A stretch of 64,000 nucleotides of DNA from Saturnia japonica. Lineage: Eukaryota > Arthropoda > Insecta > Lepidoptera > Saturniidae. Under the pieces are notes generated by a model. That model saw only the letters and a program-made list of their open reading frames with translations. It had not been told where the DNA came from and did no database searches. A program made the translations under genes and the position numbers. Shown in pieces: positions 8,770-18,775 of the stretch; position 1 is the first letter of the stretch; the number at the start of each line of letters is the position of its first letter. Location: assembly GCA_033032175.1 (NCBI GenBank), contig CM065323.1, positions 14,198,001-14,262,000 on the forward strand, read 5' to 3'.

Positions 8770-11640
8770 GCCTATTTGCCAATCGGAAAAGACCTCCTCC
8801 AACCTTTTCCATTCCTGTCTCTCTTGGGCCACTCTATTCCACGTTACTCCTGCTACTTGCCTAATGTCATCATCCCACCTTTTCTGTGGTCTACCCCTTT
8901 TCTTTTTCCCTTCTCTAGGATACTATTGTGTCAAAATTTTGCTCCATTTCTCTTGGCCTCTTATCATGTGCCCTGCCCATTGCCATTTGAGTCTTCTGAT
9001 TTTGGATGTTATGTCTATAACCTTCGTTTTTTTTCTGATGTCATGGTGTTTTATTCGGTCTGACCTTTTCACATTAAGCATGCTTCTTTCCATTGCACGT
9101 TGACAGGTTTCCAGTTTTCTCATCGTATTTTGTGTTAAAGCCCATGTTTGGCTGCCATACATTAAAACAGGTAGTACGCAGGTGTTGAAAAGTTTTTTCT
9201 TTACATTAATGTGAAGAGTTTTGTCTTTCATGGCCTCTCTCAGACTCCAGTATCTCTTCCAGCTATTTGTTATTCTTCTATCAACTTCTTTGCGTATAGG
9301 ATCCTCTTGTGTTATTAGCTGTCCCAGATAGATGTACTCGTCGGTGTAATCGATATGATTATTTCCTAGATGTATGGTGGTTTTTTTCCCGTTTGTCATA
9401 ACCTTTGTTTTCTCTGGGTTCAACTTTAAACCTATCTTCTCACTTTCATCCGCTAGTTCATATATCATTTGTCGTATATTTTCCGGTGTTTCAGCAAATA
9501 ACACTATATCGTCTGCGAACCTCAAGTGTGTTAGGGAGGCTCCGTCGACTTTGATTCTGAGGTTTTCCCAATTAAGACCCCTAAACATTGTTTCGAGAAC
9601 CGCTGAGAATAGCTTTGGAGATAGAGGGTCTCCTTATCTGACACCCTTTTCTACTCTAAATGGTTTACCTTTCTTTTCTAGTTGGATTCTCGCAGTACTA
9701 TGACTATATACATTTTTTATTAAGCGGATATATTTTTGTTCGATTCCTTGTTCCTTGAGGGACTTCCATATCTTTTCGTGGTACAAGGAGTCGAATGCTT
9801 TGGTATAGTCGATGAAAGCAATGTAGTACTCGCGCTGATAGGCTTTATACTTGTCTAAGACCTGGCGGACAACATGAATGTGATCGATTACCGAGTATAC
9901 TTTCCGAAAACCCGCCTGTTCGATAGGTTGTTGTTCATCTAGTGTTCCCTCTATCCGTTTTAAAATTATCTTGGCAAATATCTTATATATGTTAGACATA
10001 AGACTGATTGGACGGTAGTTTCCGATGTCGTGTTTGTCTCCCTTTTTATATAGAAGGATAATGTTTGATTCTGTCCGTTGCTGTGGGATAATTTCTGTGT
10101 CTATGATATCATTAAACATTTCCGTGAGGATCGGTATGATAGCCTGTTTATTTTGTCGTATTATCTCGTTGTTTATACCATCGGGTCCCGGTGCTTTGTC
10201 TTTCCGTTGTGTGTCTATTGCTTTCTCTATTTCTACATGAAGGATTTTGGGGGTATCTGAGGTCTCTACCAAATTTATTTCTTCTCGCGAAGTATTGTTG
10301 TGTTCATACAGTTCTTTGTAATAGGATGTTGCAATTTCCAATATGTCTTTTCTGTCATGGTTCCATTTTCCTCTATTGCTTTTCATTTTTACTACCCAGT
10401 CTTTAGATTTTGTTAGTTCCTTGTATGCTTTTTTGACACCACCCGTTTTTATTATGTGTTTTTCAATAGTCTACATTCTATTTCTGTTCCTATCTATTCT
10501 TATGTTTTTCTTTATTTCTTTGTTAATTTCTGTTAAATGTTTTCTTCTGTCCTTTACGTCTCTTGTGTTAATTAAGTGGCTCCTTTGTTCTAGCAATTTT
10601 ATAGTTGTAATTGTAAGCCATTGCTTCTGTTCCCTACTGGTATTTGCAGCGAGTTTTATTTCACTTTTAATAATATTTTCTATCCAGTTGTATTTTTCAT
10701 GTATGTTTAGGTTCTTTGTGTTTTCTTTAAAGTTTGTGAATTTGTCTCTCAGGCTGGCTGTTAATTGTTCCATTTGGTGTTTCCCGAGCTTTACATTTAC
10801 TGGTTCTTGTCTTGGTCTAAGTTTTCTTGGTTGTTTTGTTTTTAATTCTGCCCTGATCAGCCTATGATTGGTGTTGAAGTTGAATTGGTTGATGACGTTG
10901 AAGTTGCTGAAGTAACTGTTTTTGTTAGTCATGAAGAAATCAATTTCATTTTTTGTGTTCCCGTCTGGTGAGATCCAAGTCCACATTTTTTTCTTATTTT
11001 TCCTATATATAGTATTTAAAATAGTAAGGTTGTTTTGTAGTGTGAAGTTCATAATTTTTTCTCCGTTCCTGCTTCTTGTTTTGTTGCAGTATGTGAATGG
11101 TCCTAGTGTGTTTTCTCCAGGACGCTTGTCTCCAATTTTACCATTGAAGTCTCCCTATACTATTATGTTTTTATGAGCGTGATCTCGGATGACTTTATTT
11201 AATTCAAGATAAAATGTATCTATTGTTTCTAGGTCTGACTGTTCTGTAGGTGAGTACACTTGTATAATAGACCATGAGTCTTGATATCCTGGTAGCTTTA
11301 AATTCATCATCGCTGTGCGCTCCGAAACGCCTATAAACCCTTCTATGCAGTCTGTCAGGTGTTTCTTTACAATAAAGCCAACCCCGTGGTGGCCAGGAGT
11401 GGTCCCTATATGGTATAATAAGAAATCCTGATACGAAACAATTCTTTCTCCCAATCGTCTCACTTCGCTGAGGCCAATGATATCCCATTTGATATGTTCT
11501 AGCGCGTATGTTAATTACTGTTAAGTTTTCTTCATTTCTCAGAGTAAGGGTATTTAGTGTTGCAATATAAATTGTTTCTTTTCTTTTTTGGAATGTTGGA
11601 GGGTTGTGGTCTTCATCCCCCACGAGGACCAGTCGGATTG
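8770..11640 (-). pseudogene. RTE-like LINE ORF2: AP endonuclease plus reverse transcriptase
   Basis: Target-primed reverse transcription protein. The endonuclease begins near 11580 (IATLNTLTLRNEENL), includes a VYSPTEQSD segment near 11240 and continues to a GDFNGKIGDK box and a WTWISPDG segment. RT motifs follow: KAPGPDGINNEII (about 10200), NYRPISLMS (about 10010), AFIDYTKAFD (about 9800), a GDPLSP box and LRFADDIVLF (about 9490). The C-terminal segment (LKWQWAGHMIRG, about 8980) and a basic tail ending near 8770 are typical of insect RTE-like enzymes. Frameshifts near 11480 and 8930 and stops near 11160, 10470 and 9636 make it a pseudogene, though all domains are present. Confidence 0.86.
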
Positions 11641-11699
11641 AGGGAGATTGTGTTTTTACGTTTTGTTGGTTTTCGTAGTTTTTTTGAATTTCCGGTGTT

Positions 11700-12470
11700 C
11701 CGAAAGTTAATTGCTATTGGTTCTTACGTGTGGAAATATTGGTTAGAGAGTTGGATTTTATTCTCCTTGCATCGAAGGCGTTTGTTCTCTTGTTTTTGAA
11801 AGTGCTTAGCGTTTGTTGTTTTTTGGGCTGAATTTTTGACGGTGACTGTGGTGAGGTAGATTGTTCCCTTTTCCTTTTATCATTGTTGATGTTAGGTTCT
11901 TTGATTATTATTTTATCGTATTTCAGAAAAGCTATGTTTCCTTTTTTCCTCTCTTCCAGTAATTGCGGTTTTAGAGCTTTTCTTTTCTCTAATACTTCTT
12001 TCGAATAATCCTCCGATACATAAATTCCGTTTAGTTTCTTTTTGTTTTTCGTAATTTCGTTTTTCTTCCATTCGCTTAAAAGGGAACATAGTACAGGTCT
12101 CGGTTTGTTCTCGGCTTTTGGTTTTCCTGAACGGTTCAGTTTGTTTATTTCGTTTTCTCCTAAATTTATGTTTTAGTCTCTTTTGAAGTTCTCCTTTATA
12201 TTATGGAATAAGTTCAGCTGTTGAGTTTTCGCCCTCTTCTAATCTAAAAGTAATTAGGTTATTACTTTTCTTTTCCCTTTTTAAATGTTCTATCTCCTTC
12301 TCTAATTTGCCGATTTTTTCTTTTAGTTTTTCGTAGTCCTCCTTGATAGGCATTAGTTTTTCATCCATCCGATCCATAATATTTTTTGTAAGAGATTCTG
12401 TTAATTCGATTGTCTGATTTTTCATTTCTATTTTCATTTTTTCAAATAATATTTCAAATTGTCCTTCCAT
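11700..12470 (-). pseudogene. RTE-like LINE ORF1, coiled-coil protein (decayed)
   Basis: The start at 12470 (MEGQFEILFEKM) leads into a strongly charged heptad region (residues about 10-70, e.g. KLKEKIGKLEKEIEHLKREK), then a segment like those joined to LINE nucleic-acid-binding domains (NNLITFRLEEGEN). The frame is lost near 12200. The remaining coding character to about 11700 is basic and serine-rich. It would be the RNA chaperone partner of ORF2, which lies just downstream in the same orientation. Confidence 0.6.
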
Positions 12471-12479
12471 AATGTCAGG

Positions 12480-12890
12480 TCAAGTTACGTGGAACGGAAC
12501 GTAATAGTAAATAGTTACTATGGGTTTTCTTGTTCTGGCAACACTGTAGTTGATACCAACCGAACCGACTAACAGTTAAAGTGACATCAAACTGATCAAA
12601 GTATCAGTGACATTAGACTAACAGTTGAAGTCACGTGTAACATAATAAAATATCAAAATGGCGGTTAATTTATGTTCTAACCTCAGATGTTGTTGTGGAT
12701 CTTCAATTTCACTTTACTGGACAGATGTAATGAGAATTCGACAGATGGTTCTTTCCGGATCTGCCAAGGCACCTATAGTGTTGTTTTTAACGGTATTTAT
12801 GTTCAGATGTAGCGTATAATTTTTTAAATCTTTAATTTTGTAGAGGTACAATCACAACGCTGTTAACACTTTGACAACCGTCAACCTTCC
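12480..12890 (-). other. RTE-like LINE 5' region, no gene seen
   Basis: No coding signal. Taken as the 5' untranslated/promoter part of the RTE-like LINE because it lies between ORF1 and the upstream copy of the target duplication at 12891. Confidence 0.5.
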
Positions 12891-13577
12891 TTATTGCAAG
12901 TTAAATAAGCTAAATTTAAATGTAAAGAAATGTAATGTAATAACATACACTAGAAAACATCAACCTATAAATTATATCTATATATTGACATTTTGCCAGT
13001 GCAGAGGGTTTCTGTCATTCGTGATTTGGGGGTGATGATGGATTCCAAACTGCTTTATACGTATCACTATGATTACATACGTCAGATAGCTTTAAAAATG
13101 TTTGGATTCATTTGTAGAGTTGCAAGGCCTTTTGTAAACTTAAACTCACTAAAAATATTATATTTTACATACATTAGGAGCTATCTCGATTATGCTTCGC
13201 CAATATGGTCACCAGATTATATCACACATAAGACTAGTCTAGATAACATTCAAAGTAAATTCCTGAGATATCTAAATTATAAATTTAATAACGAGCATAA
13301 GTCATACTTAATTGATTTAGACTTTTACAATTTAACTTCTTTATCAAAACGACGATCTATCTTCGACATGAGATTATTATACGATATTTTGAATAACGAT
13401 ATTGATTGCCCCGAATTAGTGAATAGGATTGACTTCAAAACAAATACAAAAATTATTCGAAATCCGCACTTATTTGCACCACGGCCAGTTAAACACAATT
13501 ATGCTAAGAACTCTGTTTTACAAAGATGTTTTAACATGTATGACACGAAGTTTAGTCATATTGACTTATTCCAGTGA
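12891..13577 (+). pseudogene. LINE ORF2, C-terminal RT/thumb part
   Basis: Continues the CR1/Jockey-like LINE from 8616. A one-base shift near 12990 separates the first residues (NKLNLNVKKCNVITYTRK) from a 194-residue open stretch starting VQRVSVIRDLGVMMDSKL. This has the usual thumb and post-RT motifs: DLGV, YIRSYLDYASPIWSPDY and IQSKFLRY. It ends with a stop at 13575-13577. Only the first two thirds of the enzyme were damaged by deletion and insertion. Confidence 0.8.
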
Positions 13578-13990
13578 AATAGGATTTTTTTCTTAAAAGA
13601 ATTAAAATCGCAAAACACATTGAAATAGTCATCATGGCTGTGAAACAGGAACACAGAAAGGACTCAGTTTACTCTCTATTGCTTATAAAATACATACATA
13701 TACAATTCACATATGCTTTCACTCAGGAGCATATGATCCCACCACACCTATACACTCTCACGCACACGCACACTATACGCAGACTCACACTCCCGCTCAC
13801 ATTGAGATATAGAAACACATAATACCTCATAATGATATTTTTTATGTATATAAATATTTAACCGCTGCATAACAAACAAAATTTAATAATAATTGTTTCG
13901 TAATTGGCATCACATGATTGCAAAACATAACAAATGTATATTTTGTGTTAAATGTGATGTGAAGCATTATGTACCAAATAAATAAATAAG
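13578..13990 (+). other. LINE 3' untranslated region and tail
   Basis: No gene. Contains a CA-rich stretch (about 13750-13800, ACACAC/CACGCAC) and ends with AAATAAATAAATAAG at about 13976-13990, the 3' signature of the CR1/Jockey-like LINE. Gypsy gag begins immediately beyond on the opposite strand. Confidence 0.65.
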
Positions 13991-14475
13991 TATTCGTAGC
14001 AAGTTTCATCTCTACGTTTTTTCTTCGAGGACATAATATTGTGTGATTCCTTCGAGCTTATCGTATCAGGAAACTTCTTCGTGATTGCCGTTTTTAAATC
14101 TTCATAGGTTTTAAATATTTTCTCTGGCCTGAGCCATAGTGCTGCCGTTGAAGTTAGTGACCGCCGCGCTATAATTAATTTTTGTATCGCTGTCCAACCA
14201 AACACCTCGGCGTTATCTTCGATATCCTGCGCCCACTTAGTAACTGTATAGGTTTTATCGTTGCCACTGAACCGCGGCACCGCATCCTCTGTGAACATAA
14301 GCATGCTTGGAAAAGATGGCGTCCCCGATGACTTTGCCAATTCGTCGTTTAAATTATCCTTCGTTCCCGTCGTATAATTAATGTCGTCGTGTTGTCGTCG
14401 TCTGCGTCTTTTCGTCGTAATTTTATGAATTTTTGTTCGTCGTCGTCGTCTTCGTACCACGCCACGCGTCAGCAC
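13991..14475 (-). pseudogene. Ty3/gypsy gag, truncated
   Basis: Gypsy capsid protein. The start is at 14475 just after a leader with a primer-like site. An arginine-rich N-terminus (RRRRRRTKIHK) is followed by the gag capsid motif (PRFSGNDKTYTVTKWAQDIE) and conserved stretches WLRPEKIFKTYEDLK and KKRRDETCYEYL. At about 13990 it is cut by the (AAATA) tail of the plus-strand LINE, so the last residues read from that point are LINE sequence. The zinc-knuckle region is absent here. It may be the front part of the gypsy whose protease remains lie at 1867-2312. Confidence 0.76.
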
Positions 14476-14510
14476 GTAGTCACGTTCAGTATCCGTAATC
14501 CTTGATTTTC

Positions 14511-14530
14511 AATCCCGGACGAACTCCCAA
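14511..14530 (-). other. gypsy primer-binding-site candidate
   Basis: On the minus strand it reads TTGGGAGTTCGTCCGGGATT, tRNA-3'-end-like, placed just inside a TGTGTGG... LTR-like edge at 14532 and about 35 nt before the gag start. The tRNA is not assigned. Confidence 0.5.
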
Positions 14531-14531
14531 A

Positions 14532-14940
14532 TGTGTGGTTGTGGGTGTGTAATAAAATATTCTTTATCGGTATAAATGTGGTTTACTAATAATCACACTC
14601 TTCGTCTTAAATATACAAATCGTAATCGTACACGTCTTAACATCGCTAACGTCGTCACACAACCCCCCGTCCTCCTTCCTATTTCCTACCCCTCTCCATC
14701 ATATATCATATTGTTCACTCACACTCTTAGCTCGTTCATAACGTCATCTCTTTTACCTCGTTTTTCACTCTATAATGACCAATAAAACATACCATAGATA
14801 TTTTAAGTTTTGTAAGCAAAGGTCATTCTATCATACATCCTACATGTATAACATGTTTATGTATGCGTGTCCGCACGCCTTATGTATATCGTTTGACGAA
14901 TACAGTCAGTGAGCTACCAGCTACGCTTTGTTTCACTCGT
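14532..14940 (-). mobile_element. probable gypsy 5' LTR
   Basis: Non-coding stretch between the primer site and the next coding relic, starting TGTGTGGTTG at 14532. The outer end is set only by the start of integrase homology near 14945. It contains ATAAAAC-like motifs, but no second LTR is available for comparison. Confidence 0.38.
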
Positions 14941-14944
14941 CCCT

Positions 14945-15388
14945 GTCCGCATACCTTAACACACTCTTAAATTTTTCAAAAATGTTTCATTATCCGAGAA
15001 ATTTAAAATTGAAGGCTCGAAAAACTCTCCAGGTAATTTTAATGTTGTCCCATACAACAGTTCGGCTCCAGAAACTTCTATGTCGTCACGTAAACTGGCT
15101 TTTAAACCATAAAGTACTTTGTGCAGCTCTTTTACCTAATTCTCGGTATTGCCTCGTGACATTAAAGGTGATTTGAGTGTTCCGTGTCATCTTTCAATCT
15201 TACTGATTGCTTGTAGGTGATAAGCAGTAGTGTGTATTTTCGCTACACCTAAATTTTTTTGTTAAATTCGTAAACAAATTTGATTTAAACTGTCGTCCAA
15301 GGTCTGTGTTTAGCCTTAATGGACAACCGAATATTGTAATCCATTGATTGTAAACAGATTCTGCAACTTTTTCTTTCAAAGGTATCAC
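14945..15388 (-). pseudogene. Ty3/gypsy integrase fragment
   Basis: The reading begins IPLKEKVAESVYNQWITIFG and contains the second catalytic Asp block of a retroviral-type integrase (LNTDLGRQFKSNLF). In other frames downstream, weak remains of the integrase end follow (AELLYGTTLKLPGEFF-like at about 15060-14990). Frameshifts and stops are frequent. It abuts the LTR-like stretch at 14532-14940 and may be the 3' end of an older gypsy copy or the target of the gag-bearing copy. Confidence 0.7.
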
Positions 15389-15389
15389 C

Positions 15390-15625
15390 GACTCCCCACT
15401 AAGCTAGCCAAGCGCAAGCCAAAATTATCACATGCCATATGAGCATTACGACAATGCAAATGATTGCGCACATGCGCGCATTCCGTGCGAGTTCTAACAG
15501 ACTTAAGTACATTATGATCGTATCGTCAACCACTGCGGTCGAGTAGTGATAACGAAAACAAAAGACTTGGGGTTTCACTTTGTTTCCCAGTATGTCGTGC
15601 TTTATATTACAATGAGTAAGAAAAA
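15390..15625. other. no gene seen
   Basis: Short unexplained stretch with alternating purine-pyrimidine clusters (GCGCACATGCGCGCAT at about 15465). Its left edge is the abrupt end of gypsy integrase homology and its right edge the LINE ORF1 below. Confidence 0.4.
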
Positions 15626-15629
15626 AAAA

Positions 15630-16250
15630 ATAGAAATGATAAAACTACACTATTTTTGTAAGATCGTTCTCGCGCTTTATAAAAAAACACATGAGACGTG
15701 TCTGTCTTTCTAACTATTATTTTACAGTGCTTGACCCAAATATACTTGAAAATCTTCTCCTTCGCCAAAGTCTTATTGCGCTGCGTCAAATTATCGTTCA
15801 CGTATATTTTTCCATCCGCATTAAGCATTAAGCCCAGGTTTAATAAAGTAAGTTGCTTACTTTTGCGCGATAATGCAATAAGTTACTCTTTGGTGTAACG
15901 ATTGTTGAATACGATCAATATCGGTTTATTAGCACTGGATACACAGGTGGGAATGCGAGCAATATAATTTATATCTTCTTTTTTTATAGAGAAATTGCAT
16001 TTATCTCCATTTTTTTTAATGACATAAATTTTCGTTTTTCTTTTGAGGAATTCCTCTTACCTCTATGTTATTCACTCTGGCCTATTGTTATTTATCATGC
16101 ATTTCTTTATGGATTATGGAAATTTTAGCTTGGAGAGTAGGAATCTCCTTTTCTACTCCTTCCAACTTGCTTAAACGGGACTCCAAGCTAATCAGTTGTT
16201 GTACTATTTCCTGCAAATCCTTGAGGCCGTTGATTTTTAAATTAGCTTTA
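15630..16250 (-). pseudogene. LINE ORF1 with coiled coil and baculovirus-FP-like domain, relic
   Basis: The minus strand shows a coiled coil near 16240-16090 (ISLESRLSKLEGVEKEIPTL), then the segment NNIEVRGIPQKK, and a C-terminal FP-like domain (KIYVNDNLTQRNKTLAKEK, FKYIWVKHCKIIVRK; about 15830-15690). This arrangement is typical of ORF1 in insect CR1/Jockey-related LINEs and binds element RNA. Stops near 16080 and 15900 and frame slips break it. Its ORF2 is not adjacent. It has the opposite orientation to the LINE at 2311-13990. Confidence 0.68.
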
Positions 16251-16254
16251 AGCT

Positions 16255-16945
16255 ATCAAATGTGGGTATTTTGCGGGGGTTCATTAGACATCTCGAATGT
16301 GCGTAGTGTATCTATATCTAATTTTTTAAGAGCGATGTGTAAAACAAATAAATTACGATGGTCGTCCAATTTTAAGTTTTTAAGCGCTTACACGGCATTT
16401 ACAAAATTATCAACAAATAAATCAAAGTCACTAGCGGACGCGTTAAACATAGGTTTCAATTCAAACCTTTGATTCATATACGTTGACACGAACATTCGCT
16501 TATCTTCATAACTATCTACCAACGACTTAAAAATCAATCCATAATTTTCTGAGCACGGAGTATAATACATGCGCAGATGGATTGTGCCGTACCCGTATTT
16601 TTTATCGTCTGTGAGCGATGTATTATCGTGTATTGTATATTTAAAACTGACATAGAATAACGGCCAAGAACGAATATCACCATTGAAGGACAATAACTCC
16701 ATAGGTGGCAGAGAAGGTCTAGTTTTTTTATGTACATCATCTACCTTTGGTGTTTGTGCGCAAGTGTATTTATTCGGGAACTAACTGTTTAATGCGGCTA
16801 TACAATTGCTCGAATGCTATCAGACTTTTAACCGTTAGCAATCGTTTATTATACGAGTCTAAAACGGCTAAAAATTCACTGCGAAGTGTATCTATATTGC
16901 TACTGGCGTCCAATAACGCACCTATATTCCTATGTTATTAACGTC
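16255..16945 (-). pseudogene. BEL/Pao gag fragment
   Basis: Starts in a BEL gag N-terminal helix region (NIGALLDASSNIDTLRSEFL, from about 16935). It continues through the DUF1759 core (LLSFNGDIRSWPLFYVSFKY) and reaches MNQRFELKPMFNASASDFDL near 16450. Frame changes near 16740 and 16390 and lost residues show decay. It is a different BEL copy from that at 1-1443, judging by sequence. Confidence 0.75.
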
Positions 16946-16989
16946 GATCCTAATTATTTTGGACGAATCTTAAACGTGTAGTAAATATT

Positions 16990-17150
16990 CGAACATATAT
17001 CCTCTTGCTGATGATGAACTTAGCAACCTTTGTGATTATTGCAACTTAAATAAGCTAAATTTAAATGTAAATAAATGTAATGTAATATTTTGCGTCTTTG
17101 TGATTATTGCAAGTTAAATAAGCTAAATTTAAGTGTAAATTTAATTGTAA
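16990..17150 (+). repeat. LINE RT fragment with a local 68-bp tandem duplication
   Basis: The stretch CTTTGTGATTATTGCAA (17028) ... AATGTAATGTAAT is repeated from 17096 (CTTTGTGATTATTGCAA...). It encodes the LCDYCNLNKLNLNV motif of the same CR1/Jockey-like RT found at 8590-8616 plus 12891 onward. The two copies differ at a few positions. The repeat ends at the truncated R1-like LINE ORF1. Confidence 0.7.
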
Positions 17151-18130
17151 TGGCTTTGGCTTCTTGAAACAGTTTGTTGGCTCTGCTAAATAGTTTGTCT
17201 GGCGTCTCCGTCGTCTTGTAATTTTTTAATTCGTCCATCTTCTCTCTTGCTATAAAGGGTTTATTACTCTTCTCCATGCGCGTTGATGCCATCAGTGGTC
17301 CAGCCGTTGAGCTCATGTCTTTAATTAATTAATTAATTTGTCTGTATAACTAAACAACCAAATGCTCAGTTAGTCTGTGTTCCACAATAGTGGTGTCGGA
17401 GTCTCTGAATTTTTATTTGAATAAATATGTCTAACTTTACTAATATATAATGTTAAAAGTAAGAAAGAAAAGCTTTCTTTAGTTATAGTTCTAGAATACT
17501 ATCACTAGGTATATACTTAAATGTCAATAGTCTTTTATTCTAATTACTGCTTACGTTTCCTGCCTACGCGCTCTGCTTCGATTCTGGTATTAAATTCCGC
17601 GAGTTTTCAATTTATTTTATTTTATAGTTTTTATTATTATTACTTGTGTTTTTTTTTACTTCTTCTCTATCTCTTCTAGTTGCCGAGATAATCGAGATTG
17701 AAATTTATTTAAACTCGCTATCGAGTGTAAAGTGAATTATTTTTGCTTGGTAATGAAAATAGGGTGGACGTGGGCGTTCTAAAACATTTCTTCGATCGGC
17801 TTTTTAACCAATTTGCGGTTGCGTTTTGAGAAATTTTTTGGATGTTCGCGTTCTTTAAGAGAACGCGGACCTAATAAATATTAAAAAAAAGTCGTTGGCC
17901 GGAAGAAATATGTCTTAATGATGAGTGGTATTGCTATGTTGTAAAATATTAATTTGTTTTTTCTGTTCTAGGTACTTCGTGGCAGCACCAGAGGTAGCGG
18001 TGACGTGTGCAGGATGAAGCATCTAGTACAGATTTATGAATAATTTTGAGAAAATGTTTTTTTTTAATTCCGAGAAATGAAACAGTAATATTATTAATAA
18101 GTGTTTACAGCTAGCTATTCTAAGTCTAGG
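17148..18130 (-). mobile_element. R1-like LINE, 5' region and start of ORF1
   Basis: Minus-strand ORF1 begins at 17316 (MSSTAGPLMASTRMEK) and is cut at about 17148. The upstream 17320-18130 is the 5' untranslated region. Blocks of it (17660-17760 and 17965-18040) match the 5' region of the R1-like LINE at 49140-49900, including CGAGATAAT-GAGATT and GGCAGCACCAGAG. Both copies also begin ORF1 with MSS. The copy is truncated after 56 codons or so. The function of the N-terminus is not known. Confidence 0.66.
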
Positions 18131-18775
18131 AATTATGTATAAACGTACGTATATATACTAGGGTGCTTTTTACGACTATTTTTTTTTCACTCACATCTTG
18201 AAATTTTGTGGGAAATACCTAAAAAAAATTCCCTCAAAATTTGAGCCCTTAATATTAATATTAAGTGCTCACCCAAGGCATACAAAGATTTCCCGCTTAT
18301 AATACACGCAAACTTAATTTTTTTTAAATTCTACATTTCAGAGGCATTATATAGTATAGTCTAGGACATTAGTAGGTTTTCTTTAGAATGAAATGCTCTA
18401 CAAAAGTGCTCATTGCGATGAAGTCGTAACTCACACCGGCAAGGTCATACGGGTCACCCAAACCCAATCTTTCCATGAAATTGTTGTTTTTTTGCCCCTA
18501 TCTCCTAGGAGATAGGACAAGAGCTACAAAAAAAAAAAAAACTTGTAGGAAATTTAATTTCCTACAAAGAAGTTCCAGAGAACCAAATTACTAACATCGA
18601 TATTTATTGAGATTGATTGATGAGATTGATTTATTGAGATTTAAGTTGAGGAAATATGGAATTTTCATGAATTATTGAGTTAAATTGTAATTACTTTAAA
18701 AAAACATATATTAAATTTTCTATATTTATTAAGGAATTCAAATCAAATGAAATTTTTTCTTACAAATAAATGATC
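18131..18775. other. no gene seen; AT-rich with an A13 run
   Basis: Long AT-rich spacer between the R1-like 5' end and the hAT transposase. It contains a short inverted pair around 18500-18530 (ATCTCCTAGGAGAT) and an A-run at about 18529-18541. It is probably the non-coding 3' flank of the hAT element, but no terminal repeats were found. Confidence 0.45.

Larger units (their letters stand above)
8617..12890 (-). mobile_element. RTE-like LINE, about 4.27 kb, with 14-bp target duplication
   Basis: TTATTGCAAGTTAA occurs on both sides (8603-8616 and 12891-12904), defining an insertion into the CR1/Jockey-like LINE. The minus-strand element has a 5' region (12480-12890), a coiled-coil ORF1 (about 11700-12470), a long ORF2 (endonuclease plus reverse transcriptase) and a 3' end near 8617 made of short TTA/ATT repeats after an AATAAA at about 8630. 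It is nearly full length but carries several frameshifts. Confidence 0.86.
2311..13990 (+). mobile_element. CR1/Jockey-like LINE, host of nested insertions
   Basis: Three blocks of one plus-strand LINE (about 2311-2768, 8230-8616, 12891-13990) read as one element once the pogo element (2769-8229) and the RTE-like LINE (8617-12890) are removed. The 5' end is truncated. The 3' end carries an (AAATA)-type tail at about 13974-13990. The catalytic YADD region is lost: after KLDSL near 8550 the protein jumps about 100 residues to the segment before LCDYCKL. The LINE is therefore dead and older than its inserts. Confidence 0.8.

Noticed and set aside
10025..10867. Long plus-strand open frames with hydrophobic, cysteine-rich translations
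   Set aside because: They are antisense shadows of the AT-rich RTE-like LINE ORF2 and have no domain or start context.
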